From Protea cynaroides (taxonomy: Eukaryota > Streptophyta > Magnoliopsida > Proteales > Proteaceae): a stretch of 64,000 nt of DNA. The position numbers and the translations under genes are program-made. Shown here piece by piece: positions 25,976-37,779 of this stretch. How positions within the stretch are numbered: position 1 is the stretch's first letter; every line of letters begins with the position of its first letter. Location: positions 57,134,529-57,198,528 of the forward strand of contig CM053270.1 of NCBI GenBank assembly GCA_028583415.1. Direction: 5' to 3'. The notes beneath the pieces are model-generated. The model was not told the origin of the DNA and made no database searches. It was given only the letters and a program-made list of their open reading frames with translations.

Positions 25976-27174
25976 ATGGCTTCCATGAAATTCTCGGTGA
26001 CTCCTTTTGACGGTCATAACAATTTTGGATTATGGAGAATAAAGATGAAAGCTTTGCTATGACGTGAAAGTACGGTCAAGGCTCTTGACATAAAGTACTT
26101 GGAGGATATGACTAAAGCTGAAATTGAAGAGATGGAAGAGAAGGCTCACAGCGCCTTGCAATTGTCCCTTTCTGACAAGGTGCTTCGTGAAGTTGCTGAT
26201 GAAGAAACAGCGACTGGGTTGTGGGCAAAGCTCAAAAGTCTCTACATGAAGAAATCTCTTACAACAAGGTTGTATTTGAAGCAACGTCTTTATACTCTAA
26301 AGATGAAAGAAGGTATGCCTATCCAGGAACACTTAGATGAATTAATAAAATTATCATGGATATAACAAATCTAGATATTAAACTTGAGGATGAAGATCAA
26401 ACCCTTATTGTATTGTGTTCCTTACCTGACTCGTATGAAAATTTTGTTAACTCTATGTTGTATGGGAGAGAATCCATAAGTTTAGAGGATGTGAAGGCCT
26501 CTTTGAATTTTGCTGAGTTGAGAACAAAATTGAATGGAAAAAGTATTGAAAATCAGGCTGACGGTTTGCTTGTTAGAAGTAGATCGAAGACCAAGGAGGG
26601 TGATAAAGGCAAATCAAGTAATCGTTCTAAGTCCAGATCGGGCTTGGATAAGAAGAATGTTGAGTGCTATTATTGTCACAAGAAAGGGCATTACAAGTCA
26701 GAATGTCATGCTCTTAAGAAGAAGGAAAATCAGCAGGGTCAAGCTTCAGATTCTGCAAATGTGGCAAAGGATAATAAAACCGATGTTGCTGAAAATATCC
26801 TTGCCGTATTTCCCTTGGATGGCCGTTCTGATAGGGAATGGATTTTGGATACAGGTGCGTCTTATCACATGTGCCCAAACAGAGATTGGTTCACCACCTA
26901 CAAGGCTATCGAGGGTGCTTCAGTCTTGATGGGAAACAACGCAATTTGTAAGATAGTTGGTATTAGTACAGTTCGCATCAAGTGTCATGACGGGATAGTG
27001 ATGACTTTGACAGATGTGAGGCACATCCCAGACTTGAAGAAGAATCTTATTTTCTTGAGTACCTTAGACTCCATTGGGTGTTCCTATATAGGTGGAGGTG
27101 GAGCTCTTAAAGTTTCTAAGGGTTCATTGGTTGTAATGAAGGGTAACAAAGTAAACAGCCTTTATGTTCTATAG
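25976..27174 (+). pseudogene. Copia gag and protease
   Basis: Gag begins MASMKFSVTPFDGHNNFGLW at 25976. An in-frame TGA follows after codon 28 (near 26060), the frame resumes to 26365, then a frameshift near 26356 leads into a long ORF. This ORF contains the zinc knuckle CYYCHKKGHYKSEC (about 26668-26710) and the protease active site LDTGASYHMCPNRDW (about 26847-26895). A TAG at 27172 interrupts the polyprotein just before the integrase domain. Gag would form the particle and protease would cleave the polyprotein, but neither can be made in full. Confidence 0.9.
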
Positions 27175-27183
27175 GGTAGTACT

Positions 27184-28542
27184 GTGACAGGTTCTGCAGA
27201 TGTGTTATCATCTTCTGACTTTGACAAGGACACAACTCACTTGTGGCATATGCGATTAGGCCACATGAGTGAAAGAGGTATGACTATTATGAGTAAACGT
27301 GGTTTGCTCTGTAGTGATCATACGACATCACTTGACTTCTGTGAGCATTGTGTATTTGGGAAACAAACCTGAGTCAGCTTCTCAAGTAGTTCACATACGA
27401 CAAAGGGCACACTTGACTACATCCATTCGGATTTGTGGGGACCAGCTCAGGTTCCATCCAAAGGTGGTGCTCTCTATTTTTTGACATTTATTGATGATTA
27501 TTCCAGAAAGGTTTGGGTTCATTTTCTCAAGCGTAAAAGTGATCTGTTCAAAAATTTCAAGAATTGGAAAATTCTTGTAGAGAATCAAACCAGAAAGAAG
27601 ATCAAACGTCTCAGAACTGATAATGGTCTAGAGTTTTGCAGTGGTGAGTTTAACAAATTCTGCACAGATTCAGGGATCGTAAGGAATCGCATGGTTAGAC
27701 AGACTCCTCAGCAGAATGGAGTGGCAGAGCGTATGAACAGGACCTTGATGGAGAGAGCTAGGTGTATGCTCTCTAACTCTGGATTGGAAAAGGATTTTTG
27801 GGCTAAAGCTGTTAACACGGCTTACTACTTGGTAAATCGTTCTTCTTCCAATGCCATTGAATGTAAGACTCCAAACGAGGTATGGTCAGGTAAACCTAGT
27901 GACTACTCAAATTTAAAGGTATTTGGATGTCCTACTTATTATCACGTTAAAGATGGTAAGCTTGAGCCTAGAACTAAGAAAAGCATATTTGTTGGATATG
28001 CTGATGGTGTTAAAGAATATCGTTTGTGGAGTTTGGAACCTGATTTTCCTAAGTTCATTATTAGTAGAGATGTTACTTTTAATGAAAAATATATGCTTGA
28101 TCATGGCAAGGTTTCTGTTGAGTCTACAGGTAATGTAGAGAAGACTATGGATGAGGTGGAGCTTCAGGTGGAGCTTGAGAGAGAGACTTCTCAGAAGTCA
28201 TCTCCAGATGTTACTTCTACAGCTAAAGATGAGCAACTTGATTCAGGTTCAGATGATGATGAGGTAAAATCTGAACAACCTTATTCGATAGCTAGTGGGA
28301 GGGAGAGGAGACAAATTAGACGTCCTCAGAGATATGCCTATGCTGAGTTAGTGGCATATGCTCTCACGACAGCTGAAAAGATGGATATTCAGGAGCCATC
28401 CACTTATTCTGAAGCTGTATTCTGTACTGAGTCTGGCCAGTGGGCCATTGCTATGACAGAAGAACTTGAGTCTCTTTACAAAAATCAAACTTGGGACTTG
28501 GTGAAATTACCCAAGGGTAATAGGGTCATAGGAAGCAAATGA
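27184..28542 (+). pseudogene. Copia integrase
   Basis: GAG_pre-integrase HHCC zinc site (HLWHMRLGHMSERG...CEHCVFGKQ), an in-frame TGA at 27370 where relatives have Arg (CGA to TGA), then the catalytic core: DYIHSDLWGP, FIDDYSRKVWVHF, LRTDNGLEF and QQNGVAERMNRTLMERA, holding the D, D, E residues. It continues through the KTPNEVWSGKPSDYSNLKVF region to a TGA at 28540 where relatives have Trp (GSK-W-VFKRK). The reading frame is continuous apart from these point stops, so decay here is mainly by base substitution. Confidence 0.92.
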
Positions 28543-29876
28543 GTTTTCAAGAGGAAGGAAGGGATCCCAGGGGTTGAGGATGCTAGATACAAAGCACGGT
28601 TAGTAGCTAAGGGCTATAAGAAAAAGGAGGGAATTGACTACGATGAAGTATTTTCTCCAGTTGTAAAGCATACTTTTATTCGTGTGTTGCTTTCCATGGT
28701 TGCTCTACATGATTTGGAGCTTGATCAGATTGATGTCAAGACTGCATTTCTGCATGGTGAGCTTGAGGAGACGATCTAATGTCTCAGCCAGAGGGATATT
28801 CCATGGAAGGTAAAGAAGATCATGTTTATAGATTGAAGAAATCTTTATAAGGCCTGAAGCAATCTCCAAGACAGTAGTACAAGAGGTTTGACAGTTTTAT
28901 GCTCAATCACGGGTACTCGAGATGTACTTATGATAGTTGTGTGTACAACATGGTGTTGGGAGATGGTTCTTTTGTATATATTTTGTTATATGTAGATGAC
29001 ATGCTCATTGCTACAAAGAACATGTCACATATTTAGGTTTTAAAGAGACAATTCAGTGATGAGTTTGAGATGAAAGATCTTGGTGCAGCGAAGAAGATCT
29101 TAGGGATGGAGATTCTGAGAGATATAAAAGTTGGAAAATTATATCACTCGCAAAAGAGTTATATTGAGAAGGTGCTTGAGCATTTTGGGATGAAAAAGGC
29201 CAAGCCCGTTGCTACTCCTTTGGCTTCCCACTTTAGGCTTTCAGTTCAAGACTCACCTCAAAGTGAAGTCGAAAAGAAGGAGATGTCTCGAATCCCATAC
29301 TCCAGTGCAGTTGGTAGCATTATGTATGCCGTGGTTTGCACTCGTCGAGACATTGCACAAGCAGTCAGTGTAGTGAGAAAATACATGGCTCAGCCAGGGA
29401 AGGCACATTGGCAAGCAGTAAAGTGGATTCTTAGGTATCTCAGAGGTACTTCAGATTTGGGTTTAGTCTTTGATTGCAGTGCTTCGGGAACCTCAATTGT
29501 AGGTTTTGTAGATTTTGACTTTGCAAGTGATCTCGATAAAAGGAGATCTTTGATTGGTTATCTCTTTATGCTTTCTGGTTCAGCTATTAGTTGGAAATCA
29601 ACCTTGCACTCGATAGTGGCTTTGTCTACTACGGAGGCAGAGTACATGGCAGCAGTAGAAGCTATAAAGGAGGCCATTTGGTTGAGGAATCTCATGAGTG
29701 AGCTTGGGCTTCAGCAAGAAGCTAGTACAGTTGTCTTTTGTGTCAACCAGAATGCGATACATTTGACAAAAAACCAAGCACATCACGAGAGAACAAAACA
29801 TATTGATGTCAGATATCATTTCATTCATGAAGCAGTTTCCGAAAGGAACATCACGGTGAAGAAGTTAATACTATAG
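28543..29876 (+). pseudogene. Copia reverse transcriptase and RNase H
   Basis: The reverse transcriptase starts VFKRKEGIPGVEDARYKARL and VAKGY, with DVKTAFLHGELEETI. A 1-nt loss near 28780 and further stops break it, but the YVDD catalytic motif is still readable (LLYVDDMLIATKN, about 28984-29020). From 29070 a clean 268-codon frame covers the end of reverse transcriptase (MKDLGAAKKILGMEI) and RNase H (DFDFASDLDKRRSLIGYLF, STTEAEYMA, KHIDVRYHFIHE). Confidence 0.92.
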
Positions 29877-30145
29877 ACAATCCAATGGATATGTTGACTA
29901 AACTGGTTACGACAATCAAGTTCAAGCATTGCTTGGATTTGGGTGGCATTCACACTTAATTGGTAGCCCCTGTTGGGGCATTGGTGGCGAGAGGAGAGGT
30001 GTTCACTAGTTTCGGTTCTGAAGTGAATAATTCTTTTTCACATCTCTTGTTTCTTACACCGAGTTAGCTCATGTAAGCTTAGAGATATGTTTGAGATATT
30101 GTTTGACTTCTAGATGGTTTGAGGTTTTCAAGCCAAGGTTGAGAT

Positions 30146-32812
30146 TGTTATTTTGTGGCTTGAAATTTGGGTCTTCTATGGTTATTATGGACCATATCGT
30201 ATCTTCCTTTTTTAGTTAAAAAGAAAATAGGAAAGTTGTGGGAAAAGAATTCCCTATTCCCTCAATTACTTTTCTCCCATAAATATAATTGTGGGACAGG
30301 GAATAGTTAAGGATTTTTTCTAACCTAGCCGCAAAACGTAAGAGGAAGAGAGAAAAGAAAAAAAGAGAAAAAAAGAGAGCAACTAAGGTTCTTGTTCATT
30401 GTTGATGTCACACCCTAATTCCGACTGAACCAGAAGTGTGAGTGAACAGTCACTGAACCAATGGCTCACACCAAGATCTCAATAAGACTGTGTCCACTCA
30501 TATAAACCATTGCACATAACCACAATCAGAATATAATAAAATACAGCAGAAGTCTTAAATTAAATGAACTGAGTGATCTATTGATAAATTTAAATAAAAT
30601 ATCCAATTATTTAAATATCTAAAACATAAATAAATATCTTTACATCAACTATTTCCATCTAAAAATAATAAAAATAAATTAAATCAAATCCTAAAGGTAC
30701 ACGTAGAAAGGGCACTCGTATGAAGCGTCATGCTCGTCCTCTCCTTCTTGCACATCCAAAGCAGCAACACCTCCGTACACTGAAGCGTTCATGTAATCCT
30801 CCACCGAATAACCTGCATTAACATCTAAAAATAGTGTATACACAAGGGTGAGCTCACAACTTAGCCCAGTAAGACAATCAGATAATGCAACAAACATATG
30901 CATGAGTAATATTCACATCTGGTCTGATTTTAAGTTTGCAATGTACTATAGAAAGGATTGGCGGCCACCGCACCTCTATACACGAATGTGTGAAGCCGCC
31001 CAATGGATCAAACACCACTGTTGTCCCAGATGCACCCACCATGTAATAGAGATAGAGCTAAGGCGTTCGGATCAAACACCGCCAATACCTCCCCTGATAC
31101 TCTACCCATACCAACACGTAAGTCCCTATTGGCGAGGGCTTGCAAATTGGGCTCGCAACTAGCCACTTCTATATGTCATTACAGTAGGCCTTGTCCCAGT
31201 GCAGCTCCCTACGGCATAGAGATAGAGCTATAGTCTAGTGGCCAGGCCGGAGACCACAGTGCCATTTCCTCCCCTTGATACCCTACCCGCACCAAGCATG
31301 CTAAGACAGAACGATACGAAAGGTGCTAGTGTGAGGAATGATCCCAGACCTCCAGTCCTTCCCATTCCACATACCAACGAAAACAATCACATGCCTAACA
31401 GTCACATCCTAGCATAACGAGTATGCATAAACAATAATAATAACTTAAAGTAAAAGATGACATGCGAGTATGCACAAACATCATACCATAGAATCATGGC
31501 TATTAACAACGATTTACTGTTTATTAAATTATTAGGGTTTAGGTCCGATTCCCTTACCTGACGCTTGATTGATAGTTCGCTCTGTGTTACAAGGTCCAAA
31601 CTTGCTATCACAAGGTCCTACACGATGTTAGGTTTAGTTAGAATAGTTTTTCCTTAGTTTTACGTTGGTCGAAAAACCAACTAGGTCAAAAATACTCCTC
31701 ACTAAGCATACCGGTCGCAGTACCGGTTGCGGCACTGTGGAGAAAAGGTGCGACCGGTATGGTCGATTGGTCCCCACAGACCAGTCCCCGGGAGGTACCG
31801 GTCGCAGTACCGATCGCATATGGTGCGACCGGTATGGTCGACCGGTATGTCTCCGGAAGACCATACATCTGGTTTTTACCTTCCGTCGGTCACCGCTTAT
31901 TGATTCTAGGGTTTCTCCTATTCATTCTAGGTCTGAGCATTGAGTTAGAGTTGTTTCCAACTCCATTCAAATCCTTGCCTCAATGATCTTCGACTTAGAA
32001 CTTGAATCTAGGGTTTACGACTAATTTAGGGTTTGACGGCAAACAGGGTTTAGATCAATACCTGCTTTGCATGGTATTGATCTAATTATAACTAACTATC
32101 CTAGAATACTTAATGTATAGGAAGGTTTAAGTACTTACCGTCGACTCACGGTAATGTGTTCTTCGTCGAACGGTAATGGTGGCTCTTCCCTCTCCTTCCT
32201 AGCTTTTTCTTCTTCTTCAACCTCTTTCACCTTTTTAGGATTTGTGATGATCAATGGAAGAGGTTTTAGGAGGTTTAAGGGTCCTTATATAGACTAGGGT
32301 TAGGTTTAGAAAGCCTCCTAACATTAGGAAAGTCCTTCGGTTTGAAAATTGGAAAGTGGGACCCGTAGAGATCCGTTTCCAGATCCATGCTGCGCAGGCC
32401 ATACCGCTCGACCATCGACTGGTACCAAGACCGGTACCATCGACCGATATCTAACTTTTCATACTTGAATTGGTCCGATTGGTCCGACTTCATATCTGGT
32501 TGTCATTCGCTCGTCCCGTCTAGTCCGGTGATGATTGGAAGACCTGTTACGACATGAATTAAAGGTTTAGATCGGGTTCATGGAGTGCGGGTCTTACAGT
32601 TGAAGCTGGTTGCAATCTTGTGTATTCGTGTCACTTTATAAGGTGCCTTTGTAATCTTCTTCTTATTATTGATCTAGTGAAAATCTCTTCTCGTCCGTGG
32701 ATGTAGATCACATTGATCGAAACACGTAAATTTCTCGTGTCTTTATTCTTTATTGTTTATTAGAATTTCATACTGCCATTACCTGCGTTTTTTTGCTTTG
32801 TTTGTCGTAACA
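30146..32812 (+). repeat. 3' LTR of the Tnt1-like Copia, interrupted at 30401-32603
   Basis: LTR halves 30146-30405 and 32599-32812. It is preceded by AAGGTTGAGAT, the polypurine-tract position. The insertion between CATTGTTGA and GTTGAAGCTGG is a solo LTR with a GTTGA duplication. The intact 5' LTR has the empty site CATTGTTGAAGCTGG. Confidence 0.93.
30406..32598 (-). mobile_element. Chromovirus solo LTR nested in the Copia 3' LTR
   Basis: 2193 bp, plus-strand ends TGTCACACCC and GGTCTTACA, flanked by perfect GTTGA (30401-30405 and 32599-32603). It is the same LTR family as E0, E1 and E2. In element sense (minus) a TATA-like CTATATAAGGACC lies near 32277-32290. It contains two clusters of CCGGTCG/CGACCGG motifs (about 31700-31860 and 32395-32460). 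No internal region remains, so it arose by LTR-LTR recombination. Confidence 0.95.
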
Positions 32813-33992
32813 ATAGGTATATTGTTGCATGCTTTTAATTTCAGATCTGAAACCATACACCATTCTATTGATTCTTATTTTGTTGGTTTATTTCCTGATT
32901 CCACATCTCTCACGGCTAGGGTGTTTATGTGCTGTTGTTCAGGGTTAATCTTGTTCTCAGTTTTCTATTAGATTGATTAATGTTTTAACCTAGTCATGTT
33001 TCCTATTTTCTATTGATTTCTGATTTATTATTCTATATCTTAACTCAGTTTCAACTTCTAATTTACTTGCTACCTGCGATTCTGAGTTGGTTGCTATCTT
33101 CTGGTTTTGTTTTGGAGCAATTTCACTTCAACAAGTAATCTCCATAGGTCAAGACCCAATCAGCCCCAAATTTGGACACCTTGATCTTATAAATATTGAT
33201 TACACTAGTTTAAAATCTTGTTTCTGAAATGCTAGATTATTCCTTCTTTTTTTTTTTAGGTTTTAGGAACCGATTTCTATGGTTTCTAAAATGCTAAATT
33301 TCTAATTACTAACCATAATTTCTGAAATTGCAAGATGCATCCCTATATTTCTAGGGTTTCTGAAATGCTTATTCGTATTGAAATCCTCTGTCAAGGTGTT
33401 TGATTAGCTTATTTAATGTTATCTGTATGGTGTTTGATTAGCTTATTTAAAGTTATGTGTCTAATGTTGTTGGTATAGTAATGATATGAGTAAATAATCA
33501 AGAAGGGGAGAGAATTTTCTTTCTTTCAAGTTATATGTGTTATTGTGCAAGGAAGATTTCCTTGTGTATTCCCTCAACGTACTAGTTGCATTTGCAAAGC
33601 ATTATTCTTCTTCAAAAGAATTGGAACAGTTTAGTGTTTGTGTTGAATTATCTTTCTATATGCAGTAATTTCTGTATGGATCCTGACTTATTTTTAAGTA
33701 TGGAATTACAAGAATCCTTTCTATCATAGACAGTTACCATCATCCGTGGTTTGATGGGGGATTTGTTGGCTATTTAGAAGCATCATTTAACTTGTTTCTG
33801 AATGGACTTCGACTTTGCTATTTTTTGAACTAGCTGAAGTTGGTTTTAGTCAAAATGCTTTAAGTTCATTTTTTTCTTTTTGGATCTGTTGTTTCGAACA
33901 TTGTTGGCTTTTGGAATGAATGTTTTGCGATTGTGAAACTTCTATGCCTACATTGGACACTAATTACTTAAAATGTTATTTTATGATTTTCA
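32813..33992. other. Non-coding stretch before the MULE transposase
   Basis: T-rich DNA without coding signal. It may be an intron or leader of the transposase relic, because a TTTTCATTGACAG acceptor-like sequence ends at 33998, directly before the transposase frame. Confidence 0.45.
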
Positions 33993-36710
33993 TTGACAGC
34001 ATTAATAGTGGGTGAAGCAATCAGTTTGATTTATCATTTTGGAAACTATACTGGGATTAAGAATGTTGACCCAGAGAGGTATGGGTATATGGATGTGGTG
34101 TATGATGTATACACCACGGTGTTGAAGGATGTACTCGATGGAAAAACAATTATATTCTCAATGAAGGTGTTTTTACCTGATGGAATACAAGAGCTTGAGC
34201 TTGAGTTAAGAACAGACAATGATGTTTTGACAATGTTCAATACATATGAGTATGAGGATCAACCAATGCAATGTTTTTCTTTTGGAGCTGATGTTAGTGA
34301 GTTATCTTCCATTGATTATACGGTCAATGGCTACCCGAATTTAATCATGGGTAGACCAAATCAAACTATGGTTGTGAAGAGCCCTTTGAAGGAGAATCTT
34401 GTGAAGAAGACTCTATGTAAGAAACCTACTCCGACTGCCAACAAGTTTGCTATTATTGTGGTGACTAATAATAATCAAAAAATTCGTAATTCCTCTATGA
34501 CCATTCAGGGCAGTGTTAGAGATTTTGTGAGCAGCTCAAGGAAAGATATATCTAATGCTTCCACGAGTAAGACTAAGGATAAGTCTGCAAACAAATATCA
34601 TGTCAATCTAAGTAGTAAGGAAGATTGTATAGGAGATGATGTGTCAACAAACAAGGAATGGGCAAAAGCTAGTAATTAAAGTGATGGTAATGATGGTGAG
34701 ACTGATTTAGATAGTGATTAAAGTGATGGTAATGATAGGGGATAATGATAAAGATAGTGATGGCAAAGTATCAGATTGCAAGTTTGATGACTTGTCAGAA
34801 GAACTTGAATGCTGGATGGATGTGAATATAAATAATATTGAGAGAGTAAAGATGAAGATAGGGATAGTTTTTTAAGATGTAAATGCTTTTTGATATGCTC
34901 TTAATGACTTCATCATAGAAGCGGGTATTGAGATTATCAGATTAAAAAATGAAAAAGCAAGAGTAACTGCAATTTGTGTTGTAAAGGGATGTACTTAGAG
35001 AATCCATGCTTCAAAAACTAGTAATGGAACAACTTACATGGTGAAGACATTAAAATCTGAGCATTCTTGTAGTAAGGTTTCAAAGAACAGTAGTGCAACA
35101 TCTACGTGGATAGCAAAAAAAAAAAAAAAAAAAAAAAATTGCAGACAGACTTAAAGCTGAACCTAACTTAAAATCTCAGAGCATTCATATAGCTCTAAAT
35201 GCAAAGTATGGAATTGAACCACATCCCAAGCAATTGTATAGGGTATGCCTGATTGGTAAAGAAGAAAATGAAGGCTCTTTTTTGAAATCTTATGCTCAGT
35301 TGTCGATGTATAATAGGTTGATATTGGAGAACATCCTTGGTACAATCTTCAAGCTTTAGTAGGGTGTTTATATGTCTCAAAGCATGTTAGATTGGTTTTG
35401 TAAAAGGATACAGACCATTCATTGGTCTTGATGGATGTCACTTGAAATCAATATGTTTATAGGAGTCTTGTTAGCTGCCATTGCAGTGGATGAGAACAAT
35501 GGCTTAAATCCATTGGCATTTTCTGTAGTGGAATGCGAGAACAAAGATAGTTGGTAGTGGTTTTTTGATGGCCTGAAGCTTGCAATTTCACCGGCCACTG
35601 ATTGTTGTCCTCTGACTTTCATGTCAGATAAACAAAGGTACATTACATTCAAACATGTTAATTATGATTTTCTCATAATTTCTTTATCAAGACTAGCTCT
35701 AATTTTATTGTTATGTTTTTTTGTAGGGTCTCTCAGAGGCCATTGGGAATATTTTCCCATAGGCCAAACAAAGACATTGTTGTAGACATTTGTACAACAA
35801 TTTTAAATCTAAATTTCCTGATCTTATATAAGGAGACAATTTTGGGTAGTTTCTAAGTCAGCAAATCTGATTGGTTTCCTAGAAGCAATGGAAAATATGA
35901 AATTATCACAACAAAGATGCATACGAGTGGTTAAACAAACTAGATACGTCTTCGTGAGCAAGACATGCATTTAATCGCAGAGGAAAAATGATTAGATTAC
36001 CAACAATATGCCTGAGTCCTTCAATCGATGGATTGATCCCATAAGAAGCAAGCCCATCATTACGTTGTTGGACCATATTTGGATCAAGCTGACGATTAGA
36101 TTACAACAGAGGTATGAAAAAGGTTGTAGCTTTGAGGGGAAACTCACACCCAAGATAGAAAGTAAGCTAGATTTACAATGAATAGTTCCAGATTCTGTTG
36201 GACAATGCAATCTTGGGTGGATGAGTTTGAAGTGGTAGATGAGAGAAGGAGATATGTTGTTAAGTTGGATGCAATGTTTTGTGGGTGTGGATATTGGGAA
36301 AGATCAGGACTGCCATGCAAGCATGCAATAGCTGCCATGGTATTGAAAAGGAAAAAGATTCAAGACTATTGCCATGAATATTACACCACATATAGATATA
36401 TGCTAACCTATGAAAAAATGATCCACTCATTCCTAGATCTGTTAGCATTAAAAGTAGGGGCTTAGGATGGTGTCTTATAAGCTCCACCTATGGAAAGGAT
36501 ACCTAGGAGACCCCATAAAAATAGAAGTAGAGAACCTAGAGAAGTAGCATCTTATGATTTTAGGAGGAGAGGGGGAAGTGTCGGATGTATTATTTGCAAA
36601 CAAGTAGGCCATAACAGAAGTACCTGTCAAAGGGTGCCTGTTATAGGAAAAGAAAGAATGACACAAGAGGGCCAAGGAGCAAATGTATTACTACTATTCA
36701 TATAGTGGTG
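33993..36710 (+). pseudogene. MuDR/MULE transposase pseudogene
   Basis: A Mutator-like transposase read across several exon-like frames. 33999-34679: N-terminal region (LIVGEAISLIYHFGNYTG...). About 34890-35360: MuDR zinc-finger region (VTAICVVKGCT, IHASKTSNGTTYMVKTLKSE, H-S-C), broken by a stop and an A-run (35117-35140). About 35410-35640: MULE DDE core, GVLLAAIAVDENNGLNPLAF and VVECENKDSW with MSDKQ; the first catalytic region reads IGLDGCHLKS with a frameshift. An apparent intron lies near 35637-35727. 36178-36465: SWIM zinc finger (CGCGYWERSGLPCKHAIAAM). 36570-36630: zinc knuckle CIICKQVGHNRSTC. Multiple stops make it inactive. Terminal inverted repeats were not identified. Confidence 0.88.
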
Positions 36711-37779
36711 CAAATTTCCTTTTCTATTACTTATCTAATTTTTTTTTATGTAAAGAACAAAAATTGCTAAAAGAGTGGATGACATCCCCCCTTCTCCATT
36801 GTAAACAAGATCGTAGAAATCTACTACACCATTAGCAATCACTATTCAAGTCAAACAGAACGAAAAAATGGTAGTGAATGCAAAAAGGAATAGGAAAATA
36901 GCAAATGTAGCTAAAATAATTTGATCGAAATCTCATACCAAGGATGGAAGAATATTTATTTAGTCAAACTTTGGATGAATGTTTATGTCAACTTCACTTT
37001 TGGATGAATGTTTAAGTTGATTTTAAGCTTTATGGATTAATGTTTATCTCAATTTCACTTTTTGGATTAATGTTTATCTCAGTCTCATTTTTATAAAAAG
37101 GGAGCTTTTGAGCTTTTTGATTTTCTCTTTGATGTTGCTTAACTTGAGTTGGGAAATGGATTTTCACATAAATATTCATTACTGTTTTCCTGTTAATTGG
37201 TTATAGTATTTGGATTGTCTTTCAACTGTCTGTATGAGTTTGCATTTTCAGTTATTACATTTTCCAATTATAAAAGGAATACAGATATTTGGCAGCTTAA
37301 AAGAATGACTTCCTTGATAAAAGAGGGGGAGTGGTGCACCCCTCCGCCCTCGAGACTGGTATGATCATCTCCCAACTCAACTCTTCCAAGCAATCCTCCA
37401 ACAATAAGCCTCAAAGAGAAAATCAGGGACTAGAAGTGAGAAAAAAACCCAAGTTAAGGTTCTTTTTATAAGTTGAAGTCCTTTATTCCTCTAAATAATG
37501 AATCACAGAAAAAGGAGGTTAAAAAAAATTCTGAGAAGATGAAGAAGGTATTATTTGATAGAAAAAAAAAACCATAAGAAAAAAGTAAATGTGAATCTCT
37601 CAAGATCTCAAGACCATGTTAGGGCTACTAGGGAAATCTCCTCACAATTGCAAAAGCCAAATAGATTGTTTACCAAAGTAAATAATAGGTTGATGCACCA
37701 AGAAAGTACAACTCAAAACCTAAGGAAACATGCTCCACAAAACCCATTTCACAAAATTCTATCAAACAGGTAAAGAGAG
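36711..37779. other. Intergenic, nothing recognised
   Basis: AT-rich DNA right of the transposase, possibly including the far end of the MULE. It has a short directly repeated TGGAT(G/T)AATGTTTA(A/T) motif at about 36970-37080. The ORF at 37555-37773 shows no domain. Confidence 0.45.

Larger units (their letters stand above)
25458..32812 (+). mobile_element. Tnt1-like Ty1/Copia retrotransposon (decayed), 3' LTR split
   Basis: Complete-length element with 5' LTR 25458-25928 (471 bp), primer-binding site 25932-25943, gag-pol 25976-29940 and 3' LTR 30146-32812. The 3' LTR is interrupted by a 2.2-kb solo LTR; without it the two LTRs are about equal in length (471 and 469 bp) and highly similar. 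Flanks are ATAAG (25453-25457) and ATAGG (32813-32817), a 5-bp target duplication with one difference. The element is dead through stops and frameshifts but retains every domain in Copia order (Gag, protease, integrase, reverse transcriptase, RNase H). Sequence style (protease DTGASYHMCPNRDWF, YVLQGSTVTGSA-like linker) points to the Tork/Tnt1 group. Confidence 0.93.
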
